Shown: positions 41,348-49,916 of the stretch, one piece after another
Position numbering within the stretch: position 1 is the first letter of the stretch
Layout of the letters: each line of letters begins with the position of its first letter
Assembly: GCA_904501885.1 (NCBI GenBank)
Contig: CAJGCP010000013.1
Coordinates: forward strand, 1-50,724
Direction of reading: 5' to 3'
DNA: 50,724 nt
From: an uncultured Acetatifactor sp.
GTDB lineage: Bacteria > Bacillota > Clostridia > Lachnospirales > Lachnospiraceae
Translations under genes and position numbers: made by a program
Notes under the pieces: generated by a model
Database searches by the model: none
Seen by the model: only the letters and a program-made list of their open reading frames with translations
What the model was told of the DNA's origin: nothing

Positions 41348-42319
41348 TTATTGCTCTGCAAAGATGGCATTTACACCTTCCAACAATTCCTCCATGGTCT
41401 CCATGGAATTGATGGTCTGTCTAAACTTCGCTGAATGGGGCATCCCCGTAGTATACCAGGACAGATGCTTGCGCATTTCTCTAACGGCAGTATACTCGCC
41501 CTTCACCTGCAACTGCAGATTGGCGTGCTCTAATATCACCCTTCTTTTCTCTTCTGCTGTAGGAGGCGCAGGCACCTCGCCTGTTTCCAAAAAACGGACC
41601 ACATCTCTAAAAATCCAAGGATTGCCCTGGGCGGCTCTGCCGATCATCACGCCGTCACAGCCGGTCTCCTGCAGCATCTTTCGTGCCGCCTGTGGGGAAT
41701 CCACATCCCCATTGCCGATGACGGGGATACTTACCGCCTCCTTCACCTGACGGATAATGTCCCAATCTGCATGTCCGCTATAATACTGTTCTCTGGTTCT
41801 GCCATGTACTGCCACTGCCGCCACGCCACAGCCTTCTGCAATCTTAGCAATTTCCACAGCATTCACATCCTGCTCCGTAAAGCCTTTGCGAAACTTTACC
41901 GTAACCGGTTTGTCCACCGCCTTCACCAAAGCGGTCAAAATCCCCTCCACCAGCTTAGGGTTTTTCATCAAAGCGGAGCCTTCTCCGTTGTTTACCACCT
42001 TAGGGACGGGACAGCCCATATTGAAATCCAAGATGGCATAGGGTCCCTCCTGTACTCTTGCTGCCATCGCCGCAATGATGTCCGGCTCCGACCCAAACAA
42101 CTGCAAAGACACCGGCATTTCCTCCGGATGCACCTGCAGCAATTCCTCTGTATTCTTATTATTGTAATAAATGGCTTTGGCGCTGACCATCTCCATGCAG
42201 TTTAGACCCACGCCCATTTTTCTGCAAAGCAAACGAAATGGCAGGTCCGTTACCCCTGCCATCGGTGCCAATATTACATTATTGTCCAAAGTTACATTTC
42301 CTATTTGTAATTTGCCCAT
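41348..42319 (-). CDS. dusB: tRNA-dihydrouridine synthase (DusB)
   Basis: This 323-residue FMN enzyme reduces uridines in tRNA. The TIM barrel begins LQIGNVTLDNNVILAPMAGVTDLPFRLLCRKMG; the catalytic Cys is in LDFNMGCPVPKVVNNGEGSALM, and the FMN-binding GNGDVDSPQAA and GVMIGRAAQGNPW are present. The start is ATG 42319 with AAAGGAA upstream; ten extra N-terminal residues of the longer frame are excluded. It belongs to the housekeeping run with coaX and greA. Confidence 0.96.
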   Translation of the reverse strand: MGKLQIGNVTLDNNVILAPMAGVTDLPFRLLCRKMGVGLNCMEMVSAKAIYYNNKNTEELLQVHPEEMPVSLQLFGSEPDIIAAMAARVQEGPYAILDFNMGCPVPKVVNNGEGSALMKNPKLVEGILTALVKAVDKPVTVKFRKGFTEQDVNAVEIAKIAEGCGVAAVAVHGRTREQYYSGHADWDIIRQVKEAVSIPVIGNGDVDSPQAARKMLQETGCDGVMIGRAAQGNPWIFRDVVRFLETGEVPAPPTAEEKRRVILEHANLQLQVKGEYTAVREMRKHLSWYTTGMPHSAKFRQTINSMETMEELLEGVNAIFAEQ

Positions 42320-42384
42320 TCCGTTTTTCCTTTCACCCTTCCCCAACATTCCCGGACGGGTGATTCTTGCAATTTCAGTTCTCT

Positions 42385-43155
42385 CTACTTACAGTTTTTT
42401 TCATAAATAATTCTCAAACCATCCAAAGTAAGGGACGCATCATAGATATCGATAGCTTCCGTTTCTTCAGCAATCAATCGTCCCAATCCGCCGGTGGCTA
42501 CCACCTTCAGATTCTCGATGCCACTTTCCACTTTCACTTGTCTGATGATGTATTCTGTCTGTCCTATCTGTCCGTAAACCAGACCTGCCTGCATACTGCT
42601 GATGGTCTCCTGGGCCAAAATGGACTTGGGTTTCTTAATCTCAATATTTGGAAGTTTTGCTGCCTGGGTCCACAGCGCCTCAGAGCTGATGCGAATGCCC
42701 GGTGCAGTGATACCTGCCGCAAACTCACCGTTCTCGGTAATCAAATCATAGGTGGTTGCTGTGCCAAAATCCAATACCAGCACAGGACCGCCGTATTTCT
42801 CATAAGCTGCCACCGCATCCACGATACGGTCTGCACCAATGGCTCTGGGGTCTTCCGTGATGATACGGATGCCGGTCTTCACCCCGGGTCCCACCTGCAT
42901 GGGTTTGGTATCCGTATATCTCACCAGCGCTCCCATCAGGGAATGCATCACATCCGGCACCACGCTGGAAACGATGGAACCTTCCAGTTCGGTGGCCACG
43001 ATTCCTCTGTTCTGCAACATCTGGGTAATCAAGACACCGTACTCATCTGAAGTCCTGGCGGTCTTGGTGGTAATTCGGAAGGTAGCCAAAAGCTCTTTCT
43101 CCCGATACACGCCCAAGGTCATATTGGTATTTCCTACATCAACCACTAAAATCAT
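42385..43155 (-). CDS. coaX: Type III pantothenate kinase
   Basis: This 256-residue kinase performs the first step of coenzyme A synthesis. The ASKHA fold shows MILVVDVGNTNMTLGVY, SSVVPDV, GADRIVDAVAAYEKYGGPVLVLDFGTATTYDLI and GGITAPGI-type GAGITAPGIRI. Length fits CoaX. It lies in the run argF-birA-unknown-coaX-dusB; co-occurrence with birA groups two cofactor functions. Confidence 0.96.
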   Translation of the reverse strand: MILVVDVGNTNMTLGVYREKELLATFRITTKTARTSDEYGVLITQMLQNRGIVATELEGSIVSSVVPDVMHSLMGALVRYTDTKPMQVGPGVKTGIRIITEDPRAIGADRIVDAVAAYEKYGGPVLVLDFGTATTYDLITENGEFAAGITAPGIRISSEALWTQAAKLPNIEIKKPKSILAQETISSMQAGLVYGQIGQTEYIIRQVKVESGIENLKVVATGGLGRLIAEETEAIDIYDASLTLDGLRIIYEKNCK

Positions 43156-43220
43156 ATCTGCAACCCTTCTTCCGACGCTGTCATTATCTTCTACAGACGC
43201 CTTCCAAAATCAATACACAA

Positions 43221-43568
43221 TTACTGCTCTAACTCCTCTGTAATATCCTGCTTCAGGATAAACACTTTATAATACAAACTCAAAGACTCAAACAATTCCT
43301 GGCGTTTTCTGCGCACCTCGGATACCATCAATCCACTACTGATTTCATCATAATAGATGTCATCATCGTCCGCATTGGTCTCCAGAATCACATTGCCGTC
43401 CTCTTCAAAGGCGATGGTAAACACGCCTCCTACTTCCTCTGTAAAGAGCACACAAAGTATGTGCAGTTCCTCCTTGATAGACTCCGGAATTCCGGAAAAC
43501 TCCTCGTTAAAGTAATATTTCATTTCATAAGCGTTTGCAGCGCAAAGTACTTTTTTATTGTCTTCCAT
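43221..43568 (-). CDS. DUF6145-like protein of unknown function
   Basis: This 115-residue acidic protein reads MEDNKKVLCAANAYEMKYYFNEEFSGIPESIKEELHILCVLFTEEVGG then FEEDGNVILETNADDDDIYYDEI and ELFESLSLYYKVF. The pattern matches what I recall as DUF6145 in Lachnospiraceae; this name is tentative. No membrane span. The start is ATG 43568, three bases after GGGAGAATGA, 13 bp after the birA stop. It lies between birA and coaX. Confidence 0.75.
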   Translation of the reverse strand: MEDNKKVLCAANAYEMKYYFNEEFSGIPESIKEELHILCVLFTEEVGGVFTIAFEEDGNVILETNADDDDIYYDEISSGLMVSEVRRKRQELFESLSLYYKVFILKQDITEELEQ

Positions 43569-43581
43569 TTCATTCTCCCAT

Positions 43582-44355
43582 CTACACATATCCGTAAATG
43601 CCGCGCACAGAAACCTCTCCTGCGGTAATGCATTCTTCTGTTCCATCTTCCCGTCGCACCAGAAGCTCTCCTTTCGCGTTTACGCCCAAAGCAATGGCTC
43701 TAAACTCTCCTGCAGGTCCAAGGATGGCCACTTCCCTGTTACAATTCACGCAACGGTCATTATACCGGGCTACAAAACCTTCAAAACCACCTTGCCGGCA
43801 GTACTCCTCATAATACTCTTGAAATAGGTCCAGGATATCATATAGCAGTTCTAAATTCGCATCATGAATGTGCTGCTTGTTTTCTCGATAGTCATCCAAC
43901 CCAATGGCTGTGGACTGTAATCCATCCTCCAAACCATCTGTGCGGAAATTCACTCCCACACCGATGATGACATATGGACTCGCACCATGTTCCACCGGTG
44001 CCATCTCTGCCAGAATGCCACACACCTTTTTGCCATCTATCACAACATCATTGGGCCATTTGATGTTTGCCTCCTGCATACCCATTGCTTCTGCCACAGC
44101 AAGTCCCATCAGTAAGGTTAGCTGTGGAGTCTTGTCCAAGGCCAACTTCGGTCTTAACACAACAGAAAAATACAAATTCCCCCGGGGACTGCACCAACTT
44201 CTGCCCCGTCTGCCCCGACCTTCAGTCTGTTCCTTCGCCACAATAACACATCCTTCCGGCGCCTGGGCTATGGCCTGCCTGTGGGCTTCTAAATTGGTGG
44301 AATCTAGGCAATCAAAAAATTGTATCTCTTCTTTCCACATCTTCATTTGTCTCAC
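43582..44355 (-). CDS. birA: Biotin-[acetyl-CoA carboxylase] ligase, single-domain
   Basis: This 257-residue enzyme attaches biotin to carrier proteins. The motifs are FFDCLDSTNLEA, the biotinoyl-AMP loop EQTEGRGRRGRSWCSP, LYFSVVLRP and IKWPNDVVIDGKKVCGIL. It lacks the N-terminal HTH found in E. coli BirA, so it cannot repress biotin genes by itself. The GTG start at 44355 overlaps the argF TGA (GTGA); ATG 44346 is the alternative. Confidence 0.95.
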   Translation of the reverse strand: MRQMKMWKEEIQFFDCLDSTNLEAHRQAIAQAPEGCVIVAKEQTEGRGRRGRSWCSPRGNLYFSVVLRPKLALDKTPQLTLLMGLAVAEAMGMQEANIKWPNDVVIDGKKVCGILAEMAPVEHGASPYVIIGVGVNFRTDGLEDGLQSTAIGLDDYRENKQHIHDANLELLYDILDLFQEYYEEYCRQGGFEGFVARYNDRCVNCNREVAILGPAGEFRAIALGVNAKGELLVRREDGTEECITAGEVSVRGIYGYV

Positions 44356-45335
44356 AGTGTGGCCGCCATCACAGCTTTGATGGTGTGCATGCGGTTCTCT
44401 GCCTCTTCAAATACTCTGGAACGGGCAGACTCAAACACCTCGTCTGTCACTTCCATTTCGCTGATGCCAAACTTGCCTGCGATCTCCACACCAATCTTTG
44501 TCTTCAAATCATGGAATGCAGGTAAACAGTGCATAAAGATTGCCTTATCAGAAGCATTGGCAAAAGCAGCTGCGTTCACCTGGTAAGGAGACAGTTCCTT
44601 GATACGCTCCTCCCAGACTTCGTCCGGCTCACCCATAGACACCCACACATCGGTATAGATGACATCTGCATCCTTGGTGCCCTCAGCCACATCTTCCGTC
44701 AAGGTAATGCTGCCACCGGTAGCGGCTGCAATCTCACGACAAGTTGCCACCAACGCATCCTCAGGGAAATATTTCGCTGTGGTACATGCCACAAAATGCA
44801 TGCCCATTTTAGCACATGCCACCATCAAGGAATTGCCCATGTTATATCTGGCGTCTCCCATATAGGTCAACTTGATGCCCTTCAGATAACCAAATTCTTC
44901 TTTAATGGTCAATAAATCCGCCAGCATCTGGGTGGGATGGAATTCATTGGTCAGACCATTCCACACGGGAACTTTACTGTACTTTGCCAATTCTTCCACA
45001 ATCTCCTGCCCATAGCCACGATACTCGATACCTTCATACATGCTCGCCAGCACTCTGGCCGTATCTGCAATGCTTTCTTTCTTACCAATCTGGGAACCTG
45101 TGGGATCCAGATAAGTGGTACCCATTCCCAAATCATGGGCTGCCACCTCAAAGGAACATCTGGTACGGGTGCTGGTCTTTTCAAAAATCAGAGCCACATT
45201 CTTGCCACGGAAAGTGTCCACCGGAATTCCCTTTTTCTTTTTATCCTTTAATTCTGCTGCCAAATCCAGCAAATACAAAATTTCTTCCTGGGTAAAATCC
45301 AATAACTTCAGAAAATCCCGTCCTCTTAAATCCAT
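44352..45335 (-). CDS. argF: Ornithine carbamoyltransferase
   Basis: This 327-residue enzyme makes citrulline from ornithine and carbamoyl phosphate. Carbamoyl-phosphate site STRTRCSFEVAAHDLG, EFHPTQMLADLLTI, ornithine-binding DVWVSMGEP and the catalytic HCLPAFHD are intact. GGAGG lies six bases before the ATG. It heads the run argF-birA, and overlaps birA by four bases. No other arginine gene is in the window. Confidence 0.97.
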   Translation of the reverse strand: MDLRGRDFLKLLDFTQEEILYLLDLAAELKDKKKKGIPVDTFRGKNVALIFEKTSTRTRCSFEVAAHDLGMGTTYLDPTGSQIGKKESIADTARVLASMYEGIEYRGYGQEIVEELAKYSKVPVWNGLTNEFHPTQMLADLLTIKEEFGYLKGIKLTYMGDARYNMGNSLMVACAKMGMHFVACTTAKYFPEDALVATCREIAAATGGSITLTEDVAEGTKDADVIYTDVWVSMGEPDEVWEERIKELSPYQVNAAAFANASDKAIFMHCLPAFHDLKTKIGVEIAGKFGISEMEVTDEVFESARSRVFEEAENRMHTIKAVMAATL

Positions 45336-45412
45336 GTTGTGCCTCCGTAAATCACTTTATTTCGTATATCCGTTCCTGACATCCAATTTTATCCTTCGAT
45401 ATCACAAAATCT

Positions 45413-46339
45413 TTATTTCTTTTTGGTGGTATCCTTCACCGCCTCAAAGGTGGTTGCCAGGCTCGCAATGCCCTGCAACTCTGCAGGAAGTAAAATGGTG
45501 GTCGCCTGTCCGTCTGCCACCTTTTCAAATGCTTCCAGACTCTTAATCTTCAAAACCGTAGCGTCAGCGCCTGCTTCCTTGATCATTCTGATACCATCTG
45601 CGTTGGCCTGTTGAACCTTCAGAATAGCCTCTGCCTCACCCTCAGCTTCACGGATCATCTTTTCTCTCTCTGCCTCTGCACGAAGAATGGCTGCCTGCTT
45701 TGCTGCCTCTGCACGAAGAATTTCAGATTCCTTCGCACCTTCTGCTTCCAAAATCTTTGCCTTCTTTTCACCTTCTGCACGGGTTACCGCTTCACGTCTT
45801 TCACGCTCCGCCTTCATCTGCTTCTCCATGGCATTCTGAATCTCTGCGGGAGGAATAATATTTTTCAACTCTACACGATTTACCTTAATGCCCCAAGGGT
45901 CAGTAGCAATGTCCAATGCCGCACGCATCTTAGTGTTGATGGTTTCACGGCTGGTCAAGGTCTGATCCAGTTCCAAATCACCGATGATGTTACGCAAAGT
46001 GGTTGCGGTCAAATTCTCAATCGCCATCATGGGATTCTCCACGCCGTATGCATACAACTTAGGGTCCGTAATCTGGAAAAAGATAACGGTGTCAATTCTC
46101 ATGGTGACATTATCCTTAGTAATCACAGGCTGGGGCGGGAAATCTGCCACCTGCTCCTTTAAGTTGATTCTTCTTGCCACTCTATCGATAAAAGGTACCT
46201 TCAGGTGAAGTCCCACGGACCAGGTCGCCTGATATGCACCGAGGCGTTCCACCACATAAGCCTGTGCCTGGGGAACAATCTTTACGCAAGTTACAAATAC
46301 AGCCAATACTAGAACTACTAAAATCAAAATACCTTCCAT
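45413..46339 (-). CDS. SPFH/band 7 (stomatin/QmcA-like) membrane protein
   Basis: This 308-residue protein has an N-terminal membrane anchor (GILILVVLVLAVFVTCV) and an SPFH domain (QAYVVERLGAYQATWSVGLHLKVPFIDRV...NRVELKNIIPPAEIQNAM). The following coiled coil includes four 11-residue repeats (KILEAEGAKES, EILRAEAAKQA, AILRAEAEREK, MIREAEGEAEA) that are near-identical at DNA level too. Such proteins make membrane microdomains and pair with NfeD partners, as here with the gene upstream. A possible operator lies between them. Confidence 0.93.
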   Translation of the reverse strand: MEGILILVVLVLAVFVTCVKIVPQAQAYVVERLGAYQATWSVGLHLKVPFIDRVARRINLKEQVADFPPQPVITKDNVTMRIDTVIFFQITDPKLYAYGVENPMMAIENLTATTLRNIIGDLELDQTLTSRETINTKMRAALDIATDPWGIKVNRVELKNIIPPAEIQNAMEKQMKAERERREAVTRAEGEKKAKILEAEGAKESEILRAEAAKQAAILRAEAEREKMIREAEGEAEAILKVQQANADGIRMIKEAGADATVLKIKSLEAFEKVADGQATTILLPAELQGIASLATTFEAVKDTTKKK

Positions 46340-46399
46340 ACGTTACCTCTTTCTGCACTTTTTGTGCTGCTTATTTTATTTATTGTTCCAATATTTTTT

Positions 46400-46437
46400 G
46401 CGATAACAATTGTTGTCGCCTTTCTCTACAATTGTAG
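46400..46437. promoter_or_regulatory. Two ACAATTGT palindromes upstream of the SPFH gene
   Basis: ACAATTGT sits at 46406-46413 inside a 20-bp near-palindrome (46400-46419) and at 46428-46435 inside CTACAATTGTAG. The centres are 22 bp apart. They lie between the NfeD stop and the SPFH gene. Confidence 0.45.
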
Positions 46438-46444
46438 CGTTCTA

Positions 46445-46873
46445 CTATGCCTCCACAGGCCGCACAAACAATCTCACGCCTTCAATGGAGTCTACAATAA
46501 CTACTGTATCCTTCGCAATCTGAGGATATTCAGCCACGCCCCTTGCACTCCATTCCTGGCCGTGCACAAGCACCTCGCCCGTTTCCTTCACATTGTCAAT
46601 CTCTGCAGTAACCACTGCCTGTTTACCAACTACACTCTCTGCATTCGTTTTCAGCCTGTCCTGATTAAAATACTTCGCTGCAATGGGTCTGGTAAACACC
46701 ACCAATATGCCGGAAACCACAAAGAACAAAAGTACCTGCAGCCAAACGGGACCGCCCAATAAAGCCACTACCATCGCCACCAAGGCACCGCCTGCAAACC
46801 ATATGGTTGTCAGTCCCAGCGTCGCAGCCTCCAACACCAAACAGACAATCAATAAAACCAACCAATATATCAC
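46445..46873 (-). CDS. NfeD-family membrane protein
   Basis: This 142-residue protein has three or four N-terminal hydrophobic segments (MIYWLVLLIVCLVLEAATLGLTTIWFAGGALVAMVVALLGG and LLFFVVSGILVVF) and a C-terminal OB-fold (VVGKQAVVTAEIDNVKETGEVLVHGQEWSARG), the short NfeD form. It pairs with the SPFH protein downstream and is thought to help microdomain assembly. The start is GTG 46873 after AAGGGGG. Confidence 0.92.
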   Translation of the reverse strand: MIYWLVLLIVCLVLEAATLGLTTIWFAGGALVAMVVALLGGPVWLQVLLFFVVSGILVVFTRPIAAKYFNQDRLKTNAESVVGKQAVVTAEIDNVKETGEVLVHGQEWSARGVAEYPQIAKDTVVIVDSIEGVRLFVRPVEA

Positions 46874-46985
46874 TTCCGTATGCCCCCTTTCTCTCGCTGG
46901 TATTCATACCCTAATTTTATGCGAATTTTCTCGCCATTGCAACATTCTATTGTAAAATTCACAGTAATTTTATAGTAGTATCAAC

Positions 46986-47017
46986 AAAAAAGGTGGTACA
47001 CCCATAAGTATACCACC
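46986..47017 (-). terminator. Terminator of the SleB-type hydrolase gene
   Basis: On the minus strand GGTGGTA and TACCACC are separated by 12 bases and followed by TTTTTT. Confidence 0.85.
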
Positions 47018-47040
47018 CTCGTTTACCGGATAACGATTAT

Positions 47041-48111
47041 TTAATTAAACACGTGATTTCCGATGACCAGACCTTCCTGTCCACGGTTTCTGCGGAAATA
47101 CACTCTATCTCCTACATTGGAGTAACCGGACAACGCATCCTTCGCCGCCTCAATACAGCTTTCCTTGATACCACCGGATGCCACCAATTGGTCCAATCTG
47201 CCCGTCATAGCGGGGGTAAACTGTCCGGGTGCATAGATAACACCTCGAATGGAATTGGGCCATGCCTTGCTGCGGACACGGTTCATAACCACCGCACCTA
47301 CTGCAACTTGTCCTTCATAACTTTCGCCCTGGGCCTCACAGTGAATCAGTGCTGCCAACAGCATCATGGTCTCTTCGTCTGTGGTAAACTCACCGTAATT
47401 CACAAAGCGTCTTGCATACATCTCCGCCTTTTCACGGGCTTCGATTTCCGCCACCGTCTCACCGGTAGCCAAAATAAAGTCTACATCCACAAATTCAGCA
47501 CGCACATACGCGTCCATGCCTTCATAGTCCACACAAACCCAGTTTTCCACCTCCTGGTGTACGACTTCTACGATTTCTCCCATAGGCAATAATCCCAGAA
47601 TTTCTGCAGCCCGGTCAGGAGCAGTTCTCACACGCAGGGTTTCTGTGTTGATAGTGGCAATAGTTTTGCCGACCTTGTCAGCAAGGGTTTTTGCCTCATC
47701 CCCGAATAGCAAAAATTCATCAGATGCCCATCCGATGATATTGCCGGATTGCAGTCTGGTCCATCCGTCCTTTCTCTCCAGGACAGTGCCGCCACAATCC
47801 TTATACAGCATTCCAACTCGTTCTGAGTTGGAATCCGCTTCACTTCTTACATTTAATGCGTCTTTTACATTGGCCATGACTAGTTTACTTTCCTGATAAC
47901 TCCCGGAAAGTTCTATATTCAGTTGTTTCGCCATCTGGTCCACCACCTGAGCCGAACTGGCACCTACAGGATTCAGAACAGAGGCTATGCCACCTCTTAA
48001 TTGATGCAGATAATCGTCGCTGGCATAAGCAGTCGTGTCACTCACTACGCAGACAACCAGGCTTAAAATCAAGCCAAGCGTAATGGCGAACACTTCTTTT
48101 CTTCTCGCCAT
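47041..48111 (-). CDS. Cell-wall hydrolase (SleB/CwlJ type) with two SH3b domains
   Basis: This 356-residue exported protein has a signal peptide/anchor (EVFAITLGLILSLVVCVVSDTTAYAS). Two SH3b domains follow at about residues 80-140 (ALNVRSEADSNSERVGMLYKDCG) and 155-215 (TLRVRTAPDRAAEILGLLPMG). The C-terminal ~115 residues are Hydrolase_2 (MMLLAALIHCEAQGESYEGQVAVGAVVMNRV...VYFRRNRGQEGLVIGNHVF), whose catalytic Glu is in HCEAQGE. SleB-like enzymes cleave peptidoglycan, often spore cortex; SH3b domains suggest wall binding. Single gene with terminator. Confidence 0.93.
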   Translation of the reverse strand: MARRKEVFAITLGLILSLVVCVVSDTTAYASDDYLHQLRGGIASVLNPVGASSAQVVDQMAKQLNIELSGSYQESKLVMANVKDALNVRSEADSNSERVGMLYKDCGGTVLERKDGWTRLQSGNIIGWASDEFLLFGDEAKTLADKVGKTIATINTETLRVRTAPDRAAEILGLLPMGEIVEVVHQEVENWVCVDYEGMDAYVRAEFVDVDFILATGETVAEIEAREKAEMYARRFVNYGEFTTDEETMMLLAALIHCEAQGESYEGQVAVGAVVMNRVRSKAWPNSIRGVIYAPGQFTPAMTGRLDQLVASGGIKESCIEAAKDALSGYSNVGDRVYFRRNRGQEGLVIGNHVFN

Positions 48112-48235
48112 CCTTACCCTCCATTTTACAAATCGGACATCCTTTTATCAGTATATTCCATTGGTTGGAAAATATGACAAGGCTGTGAAATTTGTTACTG
48201 GGGTATCATAACAGATGTTTTTCATCTTGTCAAAT

Positions 48236-49033
48236 TTACAGGTTTTTGGACTTTTCGATGCAAGCCTCCATAGCCCCCATCACGGTACCTCTTAGGCCCA
48301 TCTCCTCCAAAACCTTCACCGCTTCTATGGTGGTTCCTCCGGGGGAGCAAACCATGTCCTTCAACTGTCCCGGATGCATGCCGGTTTCCAGCACCATCTT
48401 GGCGCTTCCGTACACTGCCTGTGCGGCAAATTCATAGGCCTGATCTCTGGGCATTCCGGCTGCCACAGCCCCGTCTGCCATGGCCTCAATGAACATAAAC
48501 ACGTAGGCGGGAGAGCTACCGCTGACACCCACCACGGCATCCATCAGTCGCTCCGGCACTACACTGGCCTTTCCAAACGCCCGCAAAAGGGTCAATACCC
48601 TCTGAAGTTCTTCCTCTGTTACCAAATCGCAAGGACTGACTGCGGTGCAGCCTTCCAAGACCAGGGCCGGGGTGTTGGGCATGCAACGAATGATTTTTGC
48701 ATCCACTTCTCCAAAGGCCTTCTGCATAAATTCAATGGTGCGTCCGGCAGCGATGCTGACCACCAAAGTGTCCGATTGCAACTCTGTCTTGATCTCTTCG
48801 ATGACAGCCCCCAAATAATTGGGCTTTACCGCCAAAAACAGCACATCCACGGCCCCTGCCACCGTTTTATTGTCGGTGCATATCTGCATTCCATAGGTGG
48901 TCGATGCCTTTTCACAGGCCGCCTCAGAAGGGTCTGCACCATAAATATCTGCAGGCTGTACCAATCCCTTGCCCAAAATACCTCCGATGATGGCACTGGC
49001 CATATTTCCAAGTCCGATAAATCCAATCTTCAT
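48236..49033 (-). CDS. proC: Pyrroline-5-carboxylate reductase
   Basis: This 265-residue enzyme does the last step of proline synthesis. Rossmann fold MKIGFIGLGNMASAIIGGIL, then FLAVKPNYLGAVI, IRCMPNTPALVLEG, and the dimer/active-site segment VGVSGSSPAYVFMFIEAMADGAV plus VCSPGGTTIEAVKVLEE are all intact. The start is ATG 49033, two bases after the SpoU-type methyltransferase stop; the longer frame has no basis. It is co-transcribed with that gene. Confidence 0.96.
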   Translation of the reverse strand: MKIGFIGLGNMASAIIGGILGKGLVQPADIYGADPSEAACEKASTTYGMQICTDNKTVAGAVDVLFLAVKPNYLGAVIEEIKTELQSDTLVVSIAAGRTIEFMQKAFGEVDAKIIRCMPNTPALVLEGCTAVSPCDLVTEEELQRVLTLLRAFGKASVVPERLMDAVVGVSGSSPAYVFMFIEAMADGAVAAGMPRDQAYEFAAQAVYGSAKMVLETGMHPGQLKDMVCSPGGTTIEAVKVLEEMGLRGTVMGAMEACIEKSKNL

Positions 49034-49034
49034 A

Positions 49035-49838
49035 CTATTCTCCCATCTGGCGCTGTCTGTGCGCTTCATACATTAACAGTGACGTGGCAATGGCCGCATT
49101 CAAGGATTCCACCTGTCCCTCCATGGGAATTTTCAGGTATTCATCTGCGGCTTCCGCCAAACCTTGTGTCAAACCATTTCCCTCATTTCCAATCAGAAAT
49201 GCACATCCCTTTTGAAAATCGAAATGATCATAATATTTCTCTCCGGACAGATGCGCCGCATAGCTTTTGATGCCCTGCAACCGCATCTCTTCCGTGACTT
49301 TTATTAAATCTTCCGCATATACAATCGGCACTCTGTAAATGGACCCCATGGTAGCGCGAATGGTCTTGGGATTGTAGATATCCACACTGCCTTCGCTCAA
49401 AATCACACCGGTCACACCTGCCCCTTCGCCGGTGCGGACAATGGTTCCCACATTGCCGGGGTCCTGCAGATTTTCCAACACCACAAGCATTGGATTTTCC
49501 ACTGCTATCAGTTCCTCTATCTTATAAGAAGGACGTTTCACCACGCAGAGAATTCCCTGGGGCGTCTGGGTGTCGGACATCTTGCGTAACACCTCTGCAG
49601 ACACCTCCTCATAGCCTACCTGATCCAGTTTCTCCTTTATATCTATGTAATTCTGATTTTCCTTCACTTTGTCCAATGCATCTGTGGAGACATACACCTC
49701 CTGAATCCATTCCGCAGGGGCTTCTTCAAACATCTTAAAGCCCTCCACCAGAAAGATTCCGGCCTCTTTTCTCTCCCGCGCCTTGGTCTGCCAAAGCACC
49801 ACCTGTTTCACCCGTGGATTAGATGTAGCTGTAATCAT
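49035..49838 (-). CDS. SpoU/TrmH-family RNA 2'-O-methyltransferase
   Basis: This 267-residue methyltransferase has an N-terminal substrate-binding domain (ITATSNPRVKQVVLWQTKARERKEAGIFLVEGFKMFEEA) and a C-terminal trefoil-knot SPOUT domain: VVLENLQDPGNVGTIVRTGEGAG, GSIYRVPIV, and FLIGNEGNGLTQGLAEAAD...LNAAIATSLLMYE. It probably modifies 23S rRNA; the site cannot be read. It lies upstream of proC on the same transcript. Confidence 0.94.
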   Translation of the reverse strand: MITATSNPRVKQVVLWQTKARERKEAGIFLVEGFKMFEEAPAEWIQEVYVSTDALDKVKENQNYIDIKEKLDQVGYEEVSAEVLRKMSDTQTPQGILCVVKRPSYKIEELIAVENPMLVVLENLQDPGNVGTIVRTGEGAGVTGVILSEGSVDIYNPKTIRATMGSIYRVPIVYAEDLIKVTEEMRLQGIKSYAAHLSGEKYYDHFDFQKGCAFLIGNEGNGLTQGLAEAADEYLKIPMEGQVESLNAAIATSLLMYEAHRQRQMGE

Positions 49839-49855
49839 TTACAACACCTTTCTTG

Positions 49856-49895
49856 AAAAGAAACCGCAAGGACCCCCTGTAACGGAACCTTGCGG
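49856..49895 (-). terminator. Terminator of pfkA
   Basis: On the minus strand CCGCAAGG pairs with CCTTGCGG around a 16-base loop, followed by TTTCTTTTC. Confidence 0.85.
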
Positions 49896-49916
49896 CTTAA
49901 GTTTCTCTTATCTTAC

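Noticed and set aside
48374..49270. A 298-codon plus-strand ORF opposite proC and the methyltransferase
   Set aside because: It spans two well-supported genes and has His-rich shadow composition.
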